A model generated the notes under the pieces. That model was not told the DNA's origin. It worked only from the letters and a program-made list of their open reading frames with translations, and did no database searches. A stretch of 34,462 nt of DNA from Acetivibrio straminisolvens JCM 21531 (GTDB lineage Bacteria > Bacillota > Clostridia > Acetivibrionales > Acetivibrionaceae). Every line of letters starts with the position of its first letter. Position 1 is the stretch's first letter. This document shows, one piece after another, positions 17,798-26,003 of the stretch. Both the position numbers and the translations under genes were made by a program. The stretch covers positions 1 to 34,462 of the forward strand of contig NZ_BAVR01000043.1 of the NCBI RefSeq assembly GCF_000521465.1, given 5' to 3'.

Positions 17798-18188
17798 AAA
17801 TTACCCTCCCAAAATTATATTTAAAATAAATTTTTCAATAAAATATGATAATTAAAAAATGTGTCCATGCCTTGAAAAATACAGAGCAATATTTAAATGT
17901 ACTTAATAAAAGCATGTAAAAAGAGGAGTAATAAATAGTTATGCACATTGCAATACTGTGTAGAAATGCTTGATGAGTTGTTCAAAAAACTTTATCAATG
18001 CCCTTTCAGCTTTGATAAAAAACTTTCTAAACGGTTTACTCCTTATTTCCTCTCAAAACACCCATAACAAAATTATTCTCAATCATATTTGTCTAAGATC
18101 CCCATTTGTCCTTACACCAATATTTTATAATAACTAAAAAATTATTTATACATGACATTTTTGCTGTTTTGTTCTTTTTTTTTACGTG
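17798..18188. other. Intergenic region upstream of the pectate lyase
   Basis: 390 AT-rich bases with no firm gene. I see no clear sigma-A promoter and no sigma-I type promoter (ACCCC..CGAA). It holds an inverted repeat TTTATCAA/TTGATAAA (17991-17998 and 18012-18019). It also holds a 33-codon plus-strand reading frame (17966-18067, MLDELFKKLYQCPFSFDKKL..) that looks protein-like but has no ribosome site of its own; see findings. Confidence 0.4.
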
Positions 18189-18260
18189 GAAAATAAAAGC
18201 TCGAGACATCGAGTCCCTTCGCTTTTGCCTCTTTCATTTCATTCCAAGAGGCCAAATAAA
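18189..18260 (-). repeat. Terminator-adjacent dispersed repeat, copy 2
   Basis: Nearly identical to copy 1 over 70 bases and also begins at a terminator T-tract (tRNA-Val). The minus strand can fold into GCCTCTT/AAGAGGC (12-base loop) followed by AAAAG..CTTTT enclosing CTCGA/TCGAG. The same reading frame as in copy 1 is open here (LASWNEMKEAKAKGLDVSS), then diverges and stops near 18142. Confidence 0.8.
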
Positions 18261-18291
18261 AAACTCCATAATCCATAAAGGATTATAGAGT
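18257..18291 (-). terminator. Terminator of tRNA-Val
   Basis: 12-bp stem ACTCTATAATCC/GGATTATGGAGT (one G-U pair) with a 5-base loop, followed by TTTTTATTTGG on the minus strand, where the repeat copy begins. Confidence 0.85.
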
Positions 18292-18302
18292 CTTTATTTT
18301 TG

Positions 18303-18378
18303 TGGTGGGCACTATAGGGCTCGAACCTATGACCCCCTGCTTGTAAGGCAGATGCTCTCCCAGCTGAGCTAAGCGCCC
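18303..18378 (-). tRNA. tRNA-Val (anticodon TAC)
   Basis: 76 bases with encoded CCA. Acceptor GGGCGCT/AGTGCCC, anticodon loop CTTACAA (TAC), T-arm ATAGGTTCGAGCCCTAT, discriminator A. Single gene between its own promoter and terminator. Confidence 0.97.
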
Positions 18379-18403
18379 ATATTAATTTTTTCATGCAAAA
18401 AAT

Positions 18404-18431
18404 ATTATACCACATCAAAATAAAAAGTCAA
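18404..18431 (-). promoter_or_regulatory. Promoter of tRNA-Val
   Basis: Minus strand TTGACT (18426-18431), 16-base spacer, TATAAT (18404-18409), 25 bases before the tRNA. Confidence 0.75.
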
Positions 18432-18448
18432 TAAAATTCAAAAGGTAA

Positions 18449-19374
18449 TTATTTCATTTTTTGAAACATTCTTAATAATCTATAATAATGATTTGCCTCC
18501 CTAAAAGTGTGGTCTGCAACAATGGGCAATACACTGGCGTGAATTTTACACTTTAGCAGTTCTTGAGTCCATTTTCCCATAAAATCCGTTGTTTCTCTCA
18601 TTAAATCAATACTTCCATTAACGAGTTCGTGTGTAAATACCTCTTCGGACTCTGCATTCTTTGCCCTCTGAGAGTTTATCCAAAACTCTTTTGACAGCTT
18701 GTCGCAAATTTCAATCGTCTCACGCCCTATAGGGTCAAGACTTCCTTTTATATATTCCATATGCCGGCACATTATATCGTTCCAGAATCTTTCCTGCTCC
18801 AATATATTATGCGCTTCATACGGATGTTCATATTTTTGAAGCATTTGCAAAACTCCTATATACTGTTTTGCTTCTTCTATCATATGAATTAGGAGGGACG
18901 GATACATCGAAATATAAACTCTCGATGCCAAAACATCCGAAAAAAGCCTTTTCTTATAGTTTACAAGTGCCGCCGTAAGTATTATTGCCTTTTGATTTAT
19001 TACATTAATTTTTTCTTCAAGCTTTGGCAAAAAGGTCATTCTAATATTATAGGTCATTGCAATTTCCTTTTGAGTAATTTCAGTATTTACAGGTATTCCG
19101 GTAAAAAACCGCTTGCAAGCTCGGCGTTCAACGTGTACGGGGTTACAATTTCATCCGATGCTCCTGCATCGGGTCCTATAGCTCCTGTGGATACTGCCAG
19201 AGCCTCATCCAATAATCCGTCAAATTTATGCATAAAGACCCTAGCCTTCCCTCTAAGGTTTTTATACTTTGAAGCTAATGCAGCTTCAATAAAAAATGCG
19301 TGTTCCTTCATAATTCGCGCAAAAAACAAGTGAGCTTCCAAAGATAATCTGGCGTAATCCAACTTTGACAACAT
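18449..19374 (-). CDS. DUF2935 family protein, frameshifted
   Basis: Restored length is about 308 residues, an all-alpha protein with two related four-helix halves. The first half has LSLEAHLFFARIMKEHAFFI and the second has EANHYYRLLRMFQK; clostridial DUF2935 proteins carry such paired His/Glu-bearing helices and may bind metal. Pieces are 19087-19374 and 18449 to about 19100. The A-run at 19103-19108 (T on the coding strand) needs one more base. The join then reads ELASGFFTGIPVNTEITQ, then KEIAMTYNIRMT. There is no signal peptide. Function is unknown. The gene lies alone between tRNA-Pro and tRNA-Val, and no clear terminator separates it from the tRNA-Val promoter. Confidence 0.8.
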
Positions 19375-19509
19375 GTGATGTCCCCTCCCTCAAAGCAAAT
19401 CAATATTATGCGAATCACAAATATACTATTCATAATTTACATAAATTGTTACAAATAGGGTTGACACAAATTAACCGCCGGACTAGATAAGTCTGTAGAA
19501 AAGAATAAA

Positions 19510-19537
19510 TCATTTCATTCCAAGAGGCCAAATAAAA
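19510..19537 (-). repeat. Terminator-adjacent dispersed repeat, copy 3 (short)
   Basis: The minus strand reads TTTATTTGGCCTCTTGGAAT then GAAATGA, right after the tRNA-Pro terminator. The match to copies 1 and 2 ends after about 28 bases. Confidence 0.75.
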
Positions 19538-19576
19538 TGAAAAGAGCTATACAGTTCTTAACTCTGTACAGCTCTT
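19537..19576. terminator. Terminator of tRNA-Pro (works on both strands)
   Basis: 13-bp stem (19542-19554 with 19564-19576, one G-U pair). The minus-strand T-tract is TTTTCATTTTATTTGG; the plus strand also has CTTTTTATT. Confidence 0.8.
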
Positions 19577-19589
19577 TTTATTAATTTTA

Positions 19590-19665
19590 TGGTCGGGGTG
19601 AGAGGACTTGAACCCCCGGCCCCATGGTCCCAAACCACGTGCGCTACCAACTGCGCTACACCCCG
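19590..19665 (-). tRNA. tRNA-Pro (anticodon TGG)
   Basis: 76 bases with encoded CCA. Acceptor CGGGGTG/CACCCCG, anticodon loop TTTGGGA (TGG), T-arm CGGGGGTTCAAGTCCTC, discriminator A. Confidence 0.97.
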
Positions 19666-19686
19666 ATGTTTTTAACGACAAAAATT

Positions 19687-19715
19687 ATTCTACTACATAG
19701 CTATTGCCAATTCAA
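19687..19715 (-). promoter_or_regulatory. Promoter of tRNA-Pro
   Basis: Minus strand TTGAAT (19710-19715), 17-base spacer, TAGAAT (19687-19692). Confidence 0.55.
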
Positions 19716-19837
19716 TCTCATATTTACCCCAGTTTCGCGAATTATCGCACTCATTCTTTATTTTTCTTTTAAAATCGAGCATTTTCTTATACAAATACAC
19801 AAAGGCCTTACCCCAGTATTTGTAACACAATGTTAAC

Positions 19838-19866
19838 TTGATACTGATAACTATATGACTTATAAT
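19838..19866 (+). promoter_or_regulatory. Promoter of the ttcA-like gene
   Basis: TTGATA (19838-19843), 17-base spacer, TATAAT (19861-19866). The start codon follows 55 bases later. It probably also drives the downstream exoprotein gene, which begins 40 bases past the ttcA-like stop. Confidence 0.8.
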
Positions 19867-19921
19867 TAACCTGAGGAATTGTGTTTGTTTATGTAAACTA
19901 ATCTTCCGTCGAGGAAAAGAG

Positions 19922-20635
19922 GTGTTGATTATAAAAAGGTTACTAGGCCAGATACGAAGGGCTATACAAGATTATAATATGATTCAGGACGGTGACAGGG
20001 TTGCGGTAGGAGTGTCCGGCGGCAAGGACAGTCTTACACTTCTCGTTGCCTTAAGACAGCTTAAGAATTTTCTACCTGTAAAGTTCGAGCTTGAAGCTGT
20101 GACCCTTACAATGGGAATTGGAGAGTTTGACCTTTCCCCTGTTAAGGAGTTGTGTGAAAGAATTGATGTGAATTATACCATTGAAGAAACTCTTATCGGC
20201 AAAATTGTATTCGAAGAACGCAAAGAAAAAAATCCCTGCTCCCTTTGCGCAAATCTCAGGCGCGGTGCTTTGCACAATACCGCCAAGAAACTTGGCTGCA
20301 ACAAAGTTGCTCTTGCCCATCACATGGATGATGTAATTGAAACTTTGCTCCTTAGCACTTTTTATGAAGGTAGAATTCATACTTTTTCACCGGTAACTTA
20401 TCTTGACAGGAAAGACCTCTACCTTATAAGGCCTCTGATATATACTGAGGAAAAGCTTGTAAAAGAGTTTATTAAGGTAAATAATATAATAACGGTACAT
20501 AACCCCTGTCCTGCCAACGGCTATACAAAAAGGCAGTATATAAAGGACCTTTTATCGGATTTGAAAAAAGAAAACCGGGAAATAAAAAACAATATTTTTG
20601 GAGCTGTCAAGCGTTCGGGAATAGATAACTGGTGA
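19922..20635 (+). CDS. ttcA: TtcA-family tRNA thiolation enzyme (PP-loop ATPase)
   Basis: 237 residues from a GTG start at 19922 (GAGG seven bases upstream). The N-terminal PP-loop VGVSGGKDSLTLL binds and cleaves ATP. CSLCANLRRGAL supplies a CxxC, and a third Cys lies in HNPCPANGYTKRQ, the pattern TtcA uses for its iron-sulfur cluster. ALAHHMDDVIETLLLSTFYE is the family signature. Characterised TtcA makes 2-thiocytidine at tRNA position 32. Clostridial relatives are annotated this way, though some may thiolate another position, so the symbol is by homology. The gene is intact, with its own strong promoter. Confidence 0.85.
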   Translation: MLIIKRLLGQIRRAIQDYNMIQDGDRVAVGVSGGKDSLTLLVALRQLKNFLPVKFELEAVTLTMGIGEFDLSPVKELCERIDVNYTIEETLIGKIVFEERKEKNPCSLCANLRRGALHNTAKKLGCNKVALAHHMDDVIETLLLSTFYEGRIHTFSPVTYLDRKDLYLIRPLIYTEEKLVKEFIKVNNIITVHNPCPANGYTKRQYIKDLLSDLKKENREIKNNIFGAVKRSGIDNW

Positions 20636-20675
20636 TACTTTACACATAACTAAAAACTATATAGGAGGTAAGACT

Positions 20676-23462
20676 ATGAAGTACATAAGAAAAAGCATAT
20701 GCATAATTGCAATTTTGTCTCTGGTTTTTATGTTCTCATTCGGCAATGTTAATGCCGGTACAATCTATGAATCCAAAACGAAAGAAATAGTTACTTCCGG
20801 TGTGACGTTAGAAACCATTACAAGGTTTACCGATGACGGATGGCAAAAGATCAACGTATTAAGGGTTGACCTTGATAACCCGAATGTCAAGGTTGACACT
20901 CTGATCAATTCAGAGTCTGTAAAAAATCTCACCAATGTAAAAAATCTGGCGCAGTCAGCCGGTGCTGTAGCGGCTATAAACGCCGGCTTTTTTAACTGGT
21001 TGAAAGGAGAATCCGGGAAGGGTTATCCCGACGGACCCGTGATGCAATCGGGAGAATTTTTGTCCGTAGATTCCGAATACAACAGGTACAACGATTCCAT
21101 GGCAACTTTTGCTATCGATAATGAAAACAATGTATATTATGAGTTCTGGAAAACAGATATAAATATACACGCTCCGGACGGAAGCTCTGCCAGAGTCTTT
21201 CAGTACAACAAGCCCAGCTCCTTCCAATATACCGATATAACCATATGGAGCAGAGCCTGGGACAAATATTCCCTTGGTGTTTCCGAGCAGTATCCCGATT
21301 TGGTGGAAGTGGTAGTTGACAACGGTACTGTTGTGGAAATCCGTCAGAGTCTTCCTGCTGTTGAAATTCCCCAGAACGGCTATGTGATTATAGCCAGAGG
21401 AGCAAACGCTCAATATCTTCTAGATCATTTTAAAGAAGGGGATCCTGTGGAAATCTCATTCTCCACAGTTTTAGACTGGGAGAACATCGAAATGGCTGTA
21501 ACAGGCAGCGCTATTCTCGTTAAAGACGGTCAAATACCCGAAAAATTCTCGTATGAGATCACCGGAGTTCATCCCCGTACCGCTGCCGGAACCTCAAAGT
21601 CCGGCAAAGATTTAATACTTGTAACTGTCGACGGCCGTCAGGCAGCAAGCAAGGGTATGAGCCAGAGAGAACTTGCGAACTTGATGCTGAGCCTGGGGGC
21701 GTATAATGCCATAAATCTCGATGGAGGCGGTTCAACCACCATGGTTTCGCGACCTTTTGCAACCAACGACCTAAAAGTTGTAAATACTCCGTCCGATGGC
21801 GGATTAAGAAGTATTTCCACAGCTATAGGCGTATTTTCCGTTGCTCCTGCTTCATCTCTTGCAGGCATGGTGATTGAAACCCAGCCCAATATATTTGTAA
21901 ATACAACAAGCCAGATATCTGTCAAGGGTTATGATACAAATTTCAATCCCGTATCTGTTGACCAAACCGCTGTCAAATGGAGTGTCTCAGGCATCAAAGG
22001 AAGTTTTGTTGGAAATGTCTTTCGCCCCGAATCTCCAGGTGTCGGTACTATAACAGCAACAGTAAACGGTGTAAAAGCAAGTACGACCATACGGGCTTTA
22101 GAAGCACCAAACAAGCTTATTTTAAGTGACAAAAAGCTCAATCTTGTAAAAGGAAATTCTCACTCCTTTACCGTCAAAGGAGTTGACAATAACGGCTACA
22201 CTTCATACATAACCCCCGCTGACCTTAAGTGGACAGTTAGCGGAGATATAGTAAGCCTTGAGAAAAATAAAGTTACTGCTGTAAAATCCGGTACCGGATA
22301 TGTAGAAGTTGCATTAGGCGATGCCCGTGCCTACTGTGCTATATCGGTTGCATCGGAATCTCTTCACACGGTAGAAAACTTCGAAGCGCAAAACGGCTCA
22401 TTTATGACCGTACCTGCGGATCTACCGGGCTCATATGAAATTTCCTCAGAAGAAAAAAAATCCGGACAATACTCCGGAAAACTCAGTTACGACTTTTCAC
22501 ATCTCCAGGGAACAAGAGCTGCATACCTGGTATTTTCCAACGGCGGTATTGACCTCGGCGGCAACACTACCGAAATCACCATGTGGGTGAACAATCCCCA
22601 AGAAAATCCCAACTGGCTTAGAGCAGAAGTAGTTGATGCCAGCGGTCAAAAGCACCTTGTTGATTTTACCAGGGATATGAGTTGGACCGGATGGAAGCGC
22701 GTATTTGCTTCACTGCGGGATATTAAGTCACCATCCAAGCTGACAAAAGTTTACGTTGTACAGGTCAACCCTGTGCCCAGCTCAGGTTCAATTTACATCG
22801 ATGAAATCAGCCTGAACAAAGCAACATTTCCCGAAATTAACCAAAATACTATTCCAAAGGATGTTGTTCTTTCCGACAAAGACAACAGAGAGGCAGTTTT
22901 GAATGAAAATTCAATCAAATTATCTGTTTTCCGGAAAAGCAACCCTGAAAACATGCTGCAAAAGCTTTTAAATACAAGGTTCTATAATAAAGTTACGGCT
23001 GATAATCACATGAAGAACATCCAAGATATTTCGGATATAAAAGCCAACAGCCATCAGGATATAGGAAATAACCGGCTGATTTTGCTCAACACTACGGAAA
23101 AAAGCATAAGAGCAAGCTCTGCCGGTCAGTGGCAGTGGTTCCTTGACAAGCTTAATTCCCATACCGGAGATAATATCTTCATATTTATGAAGAATTCTCC
23201 CGATACCTTCAGTGACCCTCTGGAAGCTAAATTGCTCAAGGATATTCTGGTTGAACACAAAGAAAAAACCGGAAAGAATATTTGGGTATTCTATAATGAA
23301 AGCTACGAAACATGTTATTCCGACAACGGAATCAAATACTTTGGTACTGCGGGACTTAATATTGGCGGGCTGACCCCGGATAATGCACAGAACGTAAAAT
23401 ACATTGAAATAACTGTAAACGGAAAAGAAGTAAGTTACCAATACAAATCTCCCGTTAAATAA
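20676..23462 (+). CDS. Secreted phosphodiester glycosidase (NAGPA-domain) multidomain protein
   Basis: 928 residues, intact, ribosome site ATAGGAGGTAAG. Residues 1-27 are a signal peptide. About 60-390 is the phosphodiester glycosidase domain: AAINAGFFNW, GVHPRTAAGTSKSGKDLILV, NLMLSLGAYNAINLDGGGST. Relatives of this domain remove GlcNAc from phosphodiesters (the uncovering enzyme of lysosomal sorting) or act on cell-wall glycans. About 400-560 holds two Ig-like (Big_2-type) segments (KWSVSGIKGSFVGNVFRPES; KWTVSGDIVSLEKNKVTAV). About 565-725 is a jelly-roll carbohydrate-binding-like domain (SLHTVENFEAQNG; YIDEISLNK). The last 200 residues resemble a degenerate calcineurin-like phosphoesterase. 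There is no dockerin or SLH, so it is probably free or wall-bound. It lies 40 bases after the ttcA-like gene. Confidence 0.85.
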   Translation: MKYIRKSICIIAILSLVFMFSFGNVNAGTIYESKTKEIVTSGVTLETITRFTDDGWQKINVLRVDLDNPNVKVDTLINSESVKNLTNVKNLAQSAGAVAAINAGFFNWLKGESGKGYPDGPVMQSGEFLSVDSEYNRYNDSMATFAIDNENNVYYEFWKTDINIHAPDGSSARVFQYNKPSSFQYTDITIWSRAWDKYSLGVSEQYPDLVEVVVDNGTVVEIRQSLPAVEIPQNGYVIIARGANAQYLLDHFKEGDPVEISFSTVLDWENIEMAVTGSAILVKDGQIPEKFSYEITGVHPRTAAGTSKSGKDLILVTVDGRQAASKGMSQRELANLMLSLGAYNAINLDGGGSTTMVSRPFATNDLKVVNTPSDGGLRSISTAIGVFSVAPASSLAGMVIETQPNIFVNTTSQISVKGYDTNFNPVSVDQTAVKWSVSGIKGSFVGNVFRPESPGVGTITATVNGVKASTTIRALEAPNKLILSDKKLNLVKGNSHSFTVKGVDNNGYTSYITPADLKWTVSGDIVSLEKNKVTAVKSGTGYVEVALGDARAYCAISVASESLHTVENFEAQNGSFMTVPADLPGSYEISSEEKKSGQYSGKLSYDFSHLQGTRAAYLVFSNGGIDLGGNTTEITMWVNNPQENPNWLRAEVVDASGQKHLVDFTRDMSWTGWKRVFASLRDIKSPSKLTKVYVVQVNPVPSSGSIYIDEISLNKATFPEINQNTIPKDVVLSDKDNREAVLNENSIKLSVFRKSNPENMLQKLLNTRFYNKVTADNHMKNIQDISDIKANSHQDIGNNRLILLNTTEKSIRASSAGQWQWFLDKLNSHTGDNIFIFMKNSPDTFSDPLEAKLLKDILVEHKEKTGKNIWVFYNESYETCYSDNGIKYFGTAGLNIGGLTPDNAQNVKYIEITVNGKEVSYQYKSPVK

Positions 23463-23499
23463 TTAATCCCTCATTGCTTCTAATTTACGTCAACCGATA

Positions 23500-23531
23500 A
23501 GCTTTTGCCTCTTTCAATTCATTCAAATAAA
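23500..23531 (-). repeat. Terminator-adjacent dispersed repeat, copy 5 (variant)
   Basis: The minus strand after the galU terminator reads TATTTATTTGAATGAATTGA then AAGAGGCAAAAGCTT. It matches copies 1 and 2 except for a roughly ten-base gap between the two TTGG motifs and one A-to-T change. The frame reads LNELKEAKAYRLT and stops. Confidence 0.65.
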
Positions 23532-23532
23532 T

Positions 23533-23580
23533 ATTGCCGATTTAATCCAGGGCCGTACAACCCCCGGTTAAATCGGCAAT
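23533..23580. terminator. Bidirectional terminator between the NAGPA-domain gene and galU
   Basis: Perfect 13-bp stem ATTGCCGATTTAA/TTAAATCGGCAAT with a partly paired GC-rich interior (CCAGGG with CCCCGG). Flanks are AT-rich on both sides. It serves the convergent genes ending at 23462 and 23666. Confidence 0.8.
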
Positions 23581-23665
23581 AATATTAATCGGCAACAAAA
23601 TTCTTTACGCTGTATTTTTAAAATACTATAATCGATTATTATATCTTGATTGCAATTATGGTATC

Positions 23666-24541
23666 TTAATTATCCAGTTTGCTTATTATACCCTTTAAAT
23701 ATGCCCCAAACTCTTCTTTTAGGTCTTCCCGGTCCAAAGCAAACTCTACCGTTGCCTGCAAAAATCCTAGTTTGTTTCCTACATCATAACGCTTTCCGAC
23801 AAAATCATAAGCATACATCTCTTCCTTCTCCATCAGCTCTCTTAATGCATCTGTAAGCTGAATTTCTCCTCCCTTGCCGGGCTTGGCATTCTCAAGATAG
23901 TCAAAAATTTGAGGAGTAATAATATATCTTCCCAAAATGGCTATATTGGACGGTGCACTGGCTTTATCAGGCTTCTCCACAAGATCCTTTACCTTATACA
24001 CTCTGTTGTCCACAATTTCCCCGCCTACTATACCATACTTGGACACTTGATCCTCCGGAACCTTTTGCACACCCAACACCGTTGTCCTATATTTATCGTA
24101 AACATCAATCAATTGTTTGATGCACGGCACCTCAGAATCCACAATATCATCACCTAATAGCACTGCAAAAGGCTCATTGCCGATAAAGGACTTTGCACAA
24201 TATATAGCATGCCCCAGACCTCTAGCTTCTTTTTGCCGTATGTAGTGTATGTTCGCCAAGTTTGATATATCCTGAACCAACTTAAGAAGATCCTGGTTCC
24301 CCTTCTTTTCAAGCTCCTGCTCCAGCTCATACGACTTGTCAAAATGGTCTTCAATTGCTCTTTTGCTTCTTCCCGAAATAATTATAATATCTTCAATACC
24401 TGACTTTATAGCTTCCTCAACAATATACTGAATTGTAGGCTTGTCAACAATGGGAAGCATCTCTTTAGGCTGAGCCTTTGTGGCAGGTAAGAATCTGGTC
24501 CCCAGACCTGCTGCTGGAATTATTGCTTTTCTGACTCTCAA
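23666..24541 (-). CDS. galU: UTP-glucose-1-phosphate uridylyltransferase
   Basis: 291 residues from a TTG start at 24541, reading [19 protein letters not shown] as in other GalU/GtaB proteins. An ATG seven codons upstream is in frame, but the ribosome site AGAGGTG lies inside that extension, eight bases before the TTG. Nucleotide-binding [27 protein letters not shown] and the sugar-phosphate site [19 protein letters not shown] are present. It makes UDP-glucose for wall polymers and exopolysaccharide. The gene is intact, alone, and followed by a bidirectional terminator. Confidence 0.95.
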   Translation of the reverse strand: MRVRKAIIPAAGLGTRFLPATKAQPKEMLPIVDKPTIQYIVEEAIKSGIEDIIIISGRSKRAIEDHFDKSYELEQELEKKGNQDLLKLVQDISNLANIHYIRQKEARGLGHAIYCAKSFIGNEPFAVLLGDDIVDSEVPCIKQLIDVYDKYRTTVLGVQKVPEDQVSKYGIVGGEIVDNRVYKVKDLVEKPDKASAPSNIAILGRYIITPQIFDYLENAKPGKGGEIQLTDALRELMEKEEMYAYDFVGKRYDVGNKLGFLQATVEFALDREDLKEEFGAYLKGIISKLDN

Positions 24542-24660
24542 AACAGTAACACCTCTCTTCATAGTTAAGAAAGTTCATTCATTATTTAATTTCTATTTTA
24601 TCAGACCAGAACATTATTTCCAACATATATTCAAAAGTATTTTTATTCTTATGTACATTT

Positions 24661-24688
24661 TTGTTATACTTTGGTAACATAATATAAA
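24661..24688 (+). promoter_or_regulatory. Possible promoter of the YihY-type gene
   Basis: TTGTTA (24661-24666), 16-base spacer, TATAAA (24683-24688), 44 bases before the start. Confidence 0.45.
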
Positions 24689-24731
24689 TTATTACTTCTA
24701 TGATAACTTTCCGACTAAGGGGATGATCTCA

Positions 24732-25562
24732 GTGATTATTAAATCGAGTTTTAGATTGCTTAAAACCGCCAAAGATATATACATTAGGTCAAAGGATGAT
24801 GATGTACCGGCATTGGCAGCACAGCTGACATATTATTTTATTCTTGCGCTTTTCCCGTTTTTGATTTTTCTAATTACACTTTTAAGCTACACATCTATAA
24901 CCGATGAAAAAGCAATGAACTTTTTCGCCCGGATACTTCCTCCTCTTGCTTTTAATACGATACTGGATGTCGTAAACGATATAACTGCTTCCCCCAGGGA
25001 AACTTTTTTATCCTTTGGTATGATAGCCGCTTTATGGGCATCTTCCAACGGAATGAAAGCTGTTATAAGAGGAATAAACAAGGCCTATGACCAAAAAGAA
25101 ACCCGTCCCTTCTGGAAGGTAAGAATTGTATCCCTGATTGCAGTAATAATTCTTGCCATAACTATTATATTCTCACTGGCACTCCTGTTATTCGGAGAAG
25201 CTGCAGAAAGGAAATTGTTTTATTACTTTAGATTTTCGCATATCTTCAAATGGGCTTTTATGGCCATTAGATTCCTAATACCTATAGTCTTAATGTTTTG
25301 TGTATTTACCCTGCTTTACATGCTGACACCCAGCCGGCGCCTTTCCCTAAAAGAGGTACTGCCCGGGTCTGTGTTTTCCGCTATAAGCTGGATATTGGTA
25401 TCTTCACTGTTTTCATTATATATAAACAACTTTGCCGACTTTTCAAAAATGTACGGTAGTATAGGGGGAATAATAGCGCTCCTTGTCTGGCTGTATTGGA
25501 TAAGTATAATAATAATGCTTGGAGGAGAATTAAATGCATCCCTTGCGCTGAAAAAGAAATAA
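24732..25562 (+). CDS. YihY/virulence factor BrkB family membrane protein
   Basis: 276 residues from a GTG at 24732. The ATG at 24723 overlaps the AAGGGG ribosome site, which spaces better to the GTG. Six hydrophobic helices. Family signatures: DVPALAAQLTYYFILALFPF, LWASSNGMKAVIRGINKAYD, LPGSVFSAISWILVSSLFS and YGSIGGIIALLVWLYWISI. It was formerly called a ribonuclease BN candidate, a function now assigned elsewhere, so it is an inner-membrane protein of unknown role. The gene is intact and convergent with the rpsF operon. Confidence 0.9.
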   Translation: MIIKSSFRLLKTAKDIYIRSKDDDVPALAAQLTYYFILALFPFLIFLITLLSYTSITDEKAMNFFARILPPLAFNTILDVVNDITASPRETFLSFGMIAALWASSNGMKAVIRGINKAYDQKETRPFWKVRIVSLIAVIILAITIIFSLALLLFGEAAERKLFYYFRFSHIFKWAFMAIRFLIPIVLMFCVFTLLYMLTPSRRLSLKEVLPGSVFSAISWILVSSLFSLYINNFADFSKMYGSIGGIIALLVWLYWISIIIMLGGELNASLALKKK

Positions 25563-25580
25563 ACCGCACGGAAAAACAGA

Positions 25581-25603
25581 ATCATTCCAAGAGGCCAAAT
25601 AAA
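25581..25603 (-). repeat. Terminator-adjacent dispersed repeat, copy 4 (shortest)
   Basis: The minus strand reads TTTATTTGGCCTCTTGGAAT then GATT, starting at the T-tract of the rpsR terminator. The match to the other copies ends after about 22 bases, 18 bases from the stop of the convergent YihY-type gene. Confidence 0.75.
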
Positions 25604-25633
25604 AAACAGCCCGCATACATAAAATGCAGGCTG
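25601..25633 (-). terminator. Terminator of the rpsF-ssb-rpsR operon
   Basis: 10-bp stem CAGCCTGCAT/ATGCGGGCTG (one G-U pair), 7-base loop, then TTTTTTATTTGG on the minus strand. Confidence 0.9.
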
Positions 25634-25651
25634 CTTATATTGTCACATGTA

Positions 25652-25936
25652 TTAGTCTGCTGTATAAGGTAACAATGCAATATGCCTTGCTCTCTTAACA
25701 GCAACTGTCATCTGACGCTGATGCTTTGCACAATTTCCGGATATTCTTCTTGGCAATATCTTACCTCTTTCGGAAATGTACTTCTTTAACTTAGCCACAT
25801 CCTTATAATCTATTTCAGTTACTTTATCCACACAGAAGGCACAAATTTTCTTTTTTGCCCTTCTTATTTTTATAGGAGTTTTAACATCGGCTTTATCCAT
25901 ATCCTTGTTATTCTTATCCTTCTTAGGAGCTGCCAT
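25652..25936 (-). CDS. rpsR: 30S ribosomal protein S18
   Basis: 94 residues. The S18 core is [40 protein letters not shown] and [13 protein letters not shown]. The first 20 or so residues are a charged Lys/Asp extension longer than in E. coli. S18 pairs with S6 on the platform of the small subunit. It is the last gene of the rpsF-ssb-rpsR operon, 67 bases after ssb, with its own AAGGAGG ribosome site. Confidence 0.97.
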   Translation of the reverse strand: MAAPKKDKNNKDMDKADVKTPIKIRRAKKKICAFCVDKVTEIDYKDVAKLKKYISERGKILPRRISGNCAKHQRQMTVAVKRARHIALLPYTAD

Positions 25937-26003
25937 AACTTAATAACGCCTCCTTTCTCAACCTTATAATATTTATTCGCTCTTCGTAATTAGCCACGTA
26001 ATC

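Noticed and set aside
17798-18188. A sigma-I promoter or riboswitch upstream of the pectate lyase
   Set aside because: I looked for ACCCC..CGAA spacing and for cyclic-di-GMP riboswitch motifs and saw neither.
14599-18260. The repeated units as a CRISPR array
   Set aside because: Copies lie kilobases apart next to terminators, with no regular spacers and no cas genes.
14599-25603. The repeats as phage attachment sites at tRNA genes
   Set aside because: They lie past the terminators, not in the tRNA 3' ends, and also follow galU and rpsR. No integrase gene is present.
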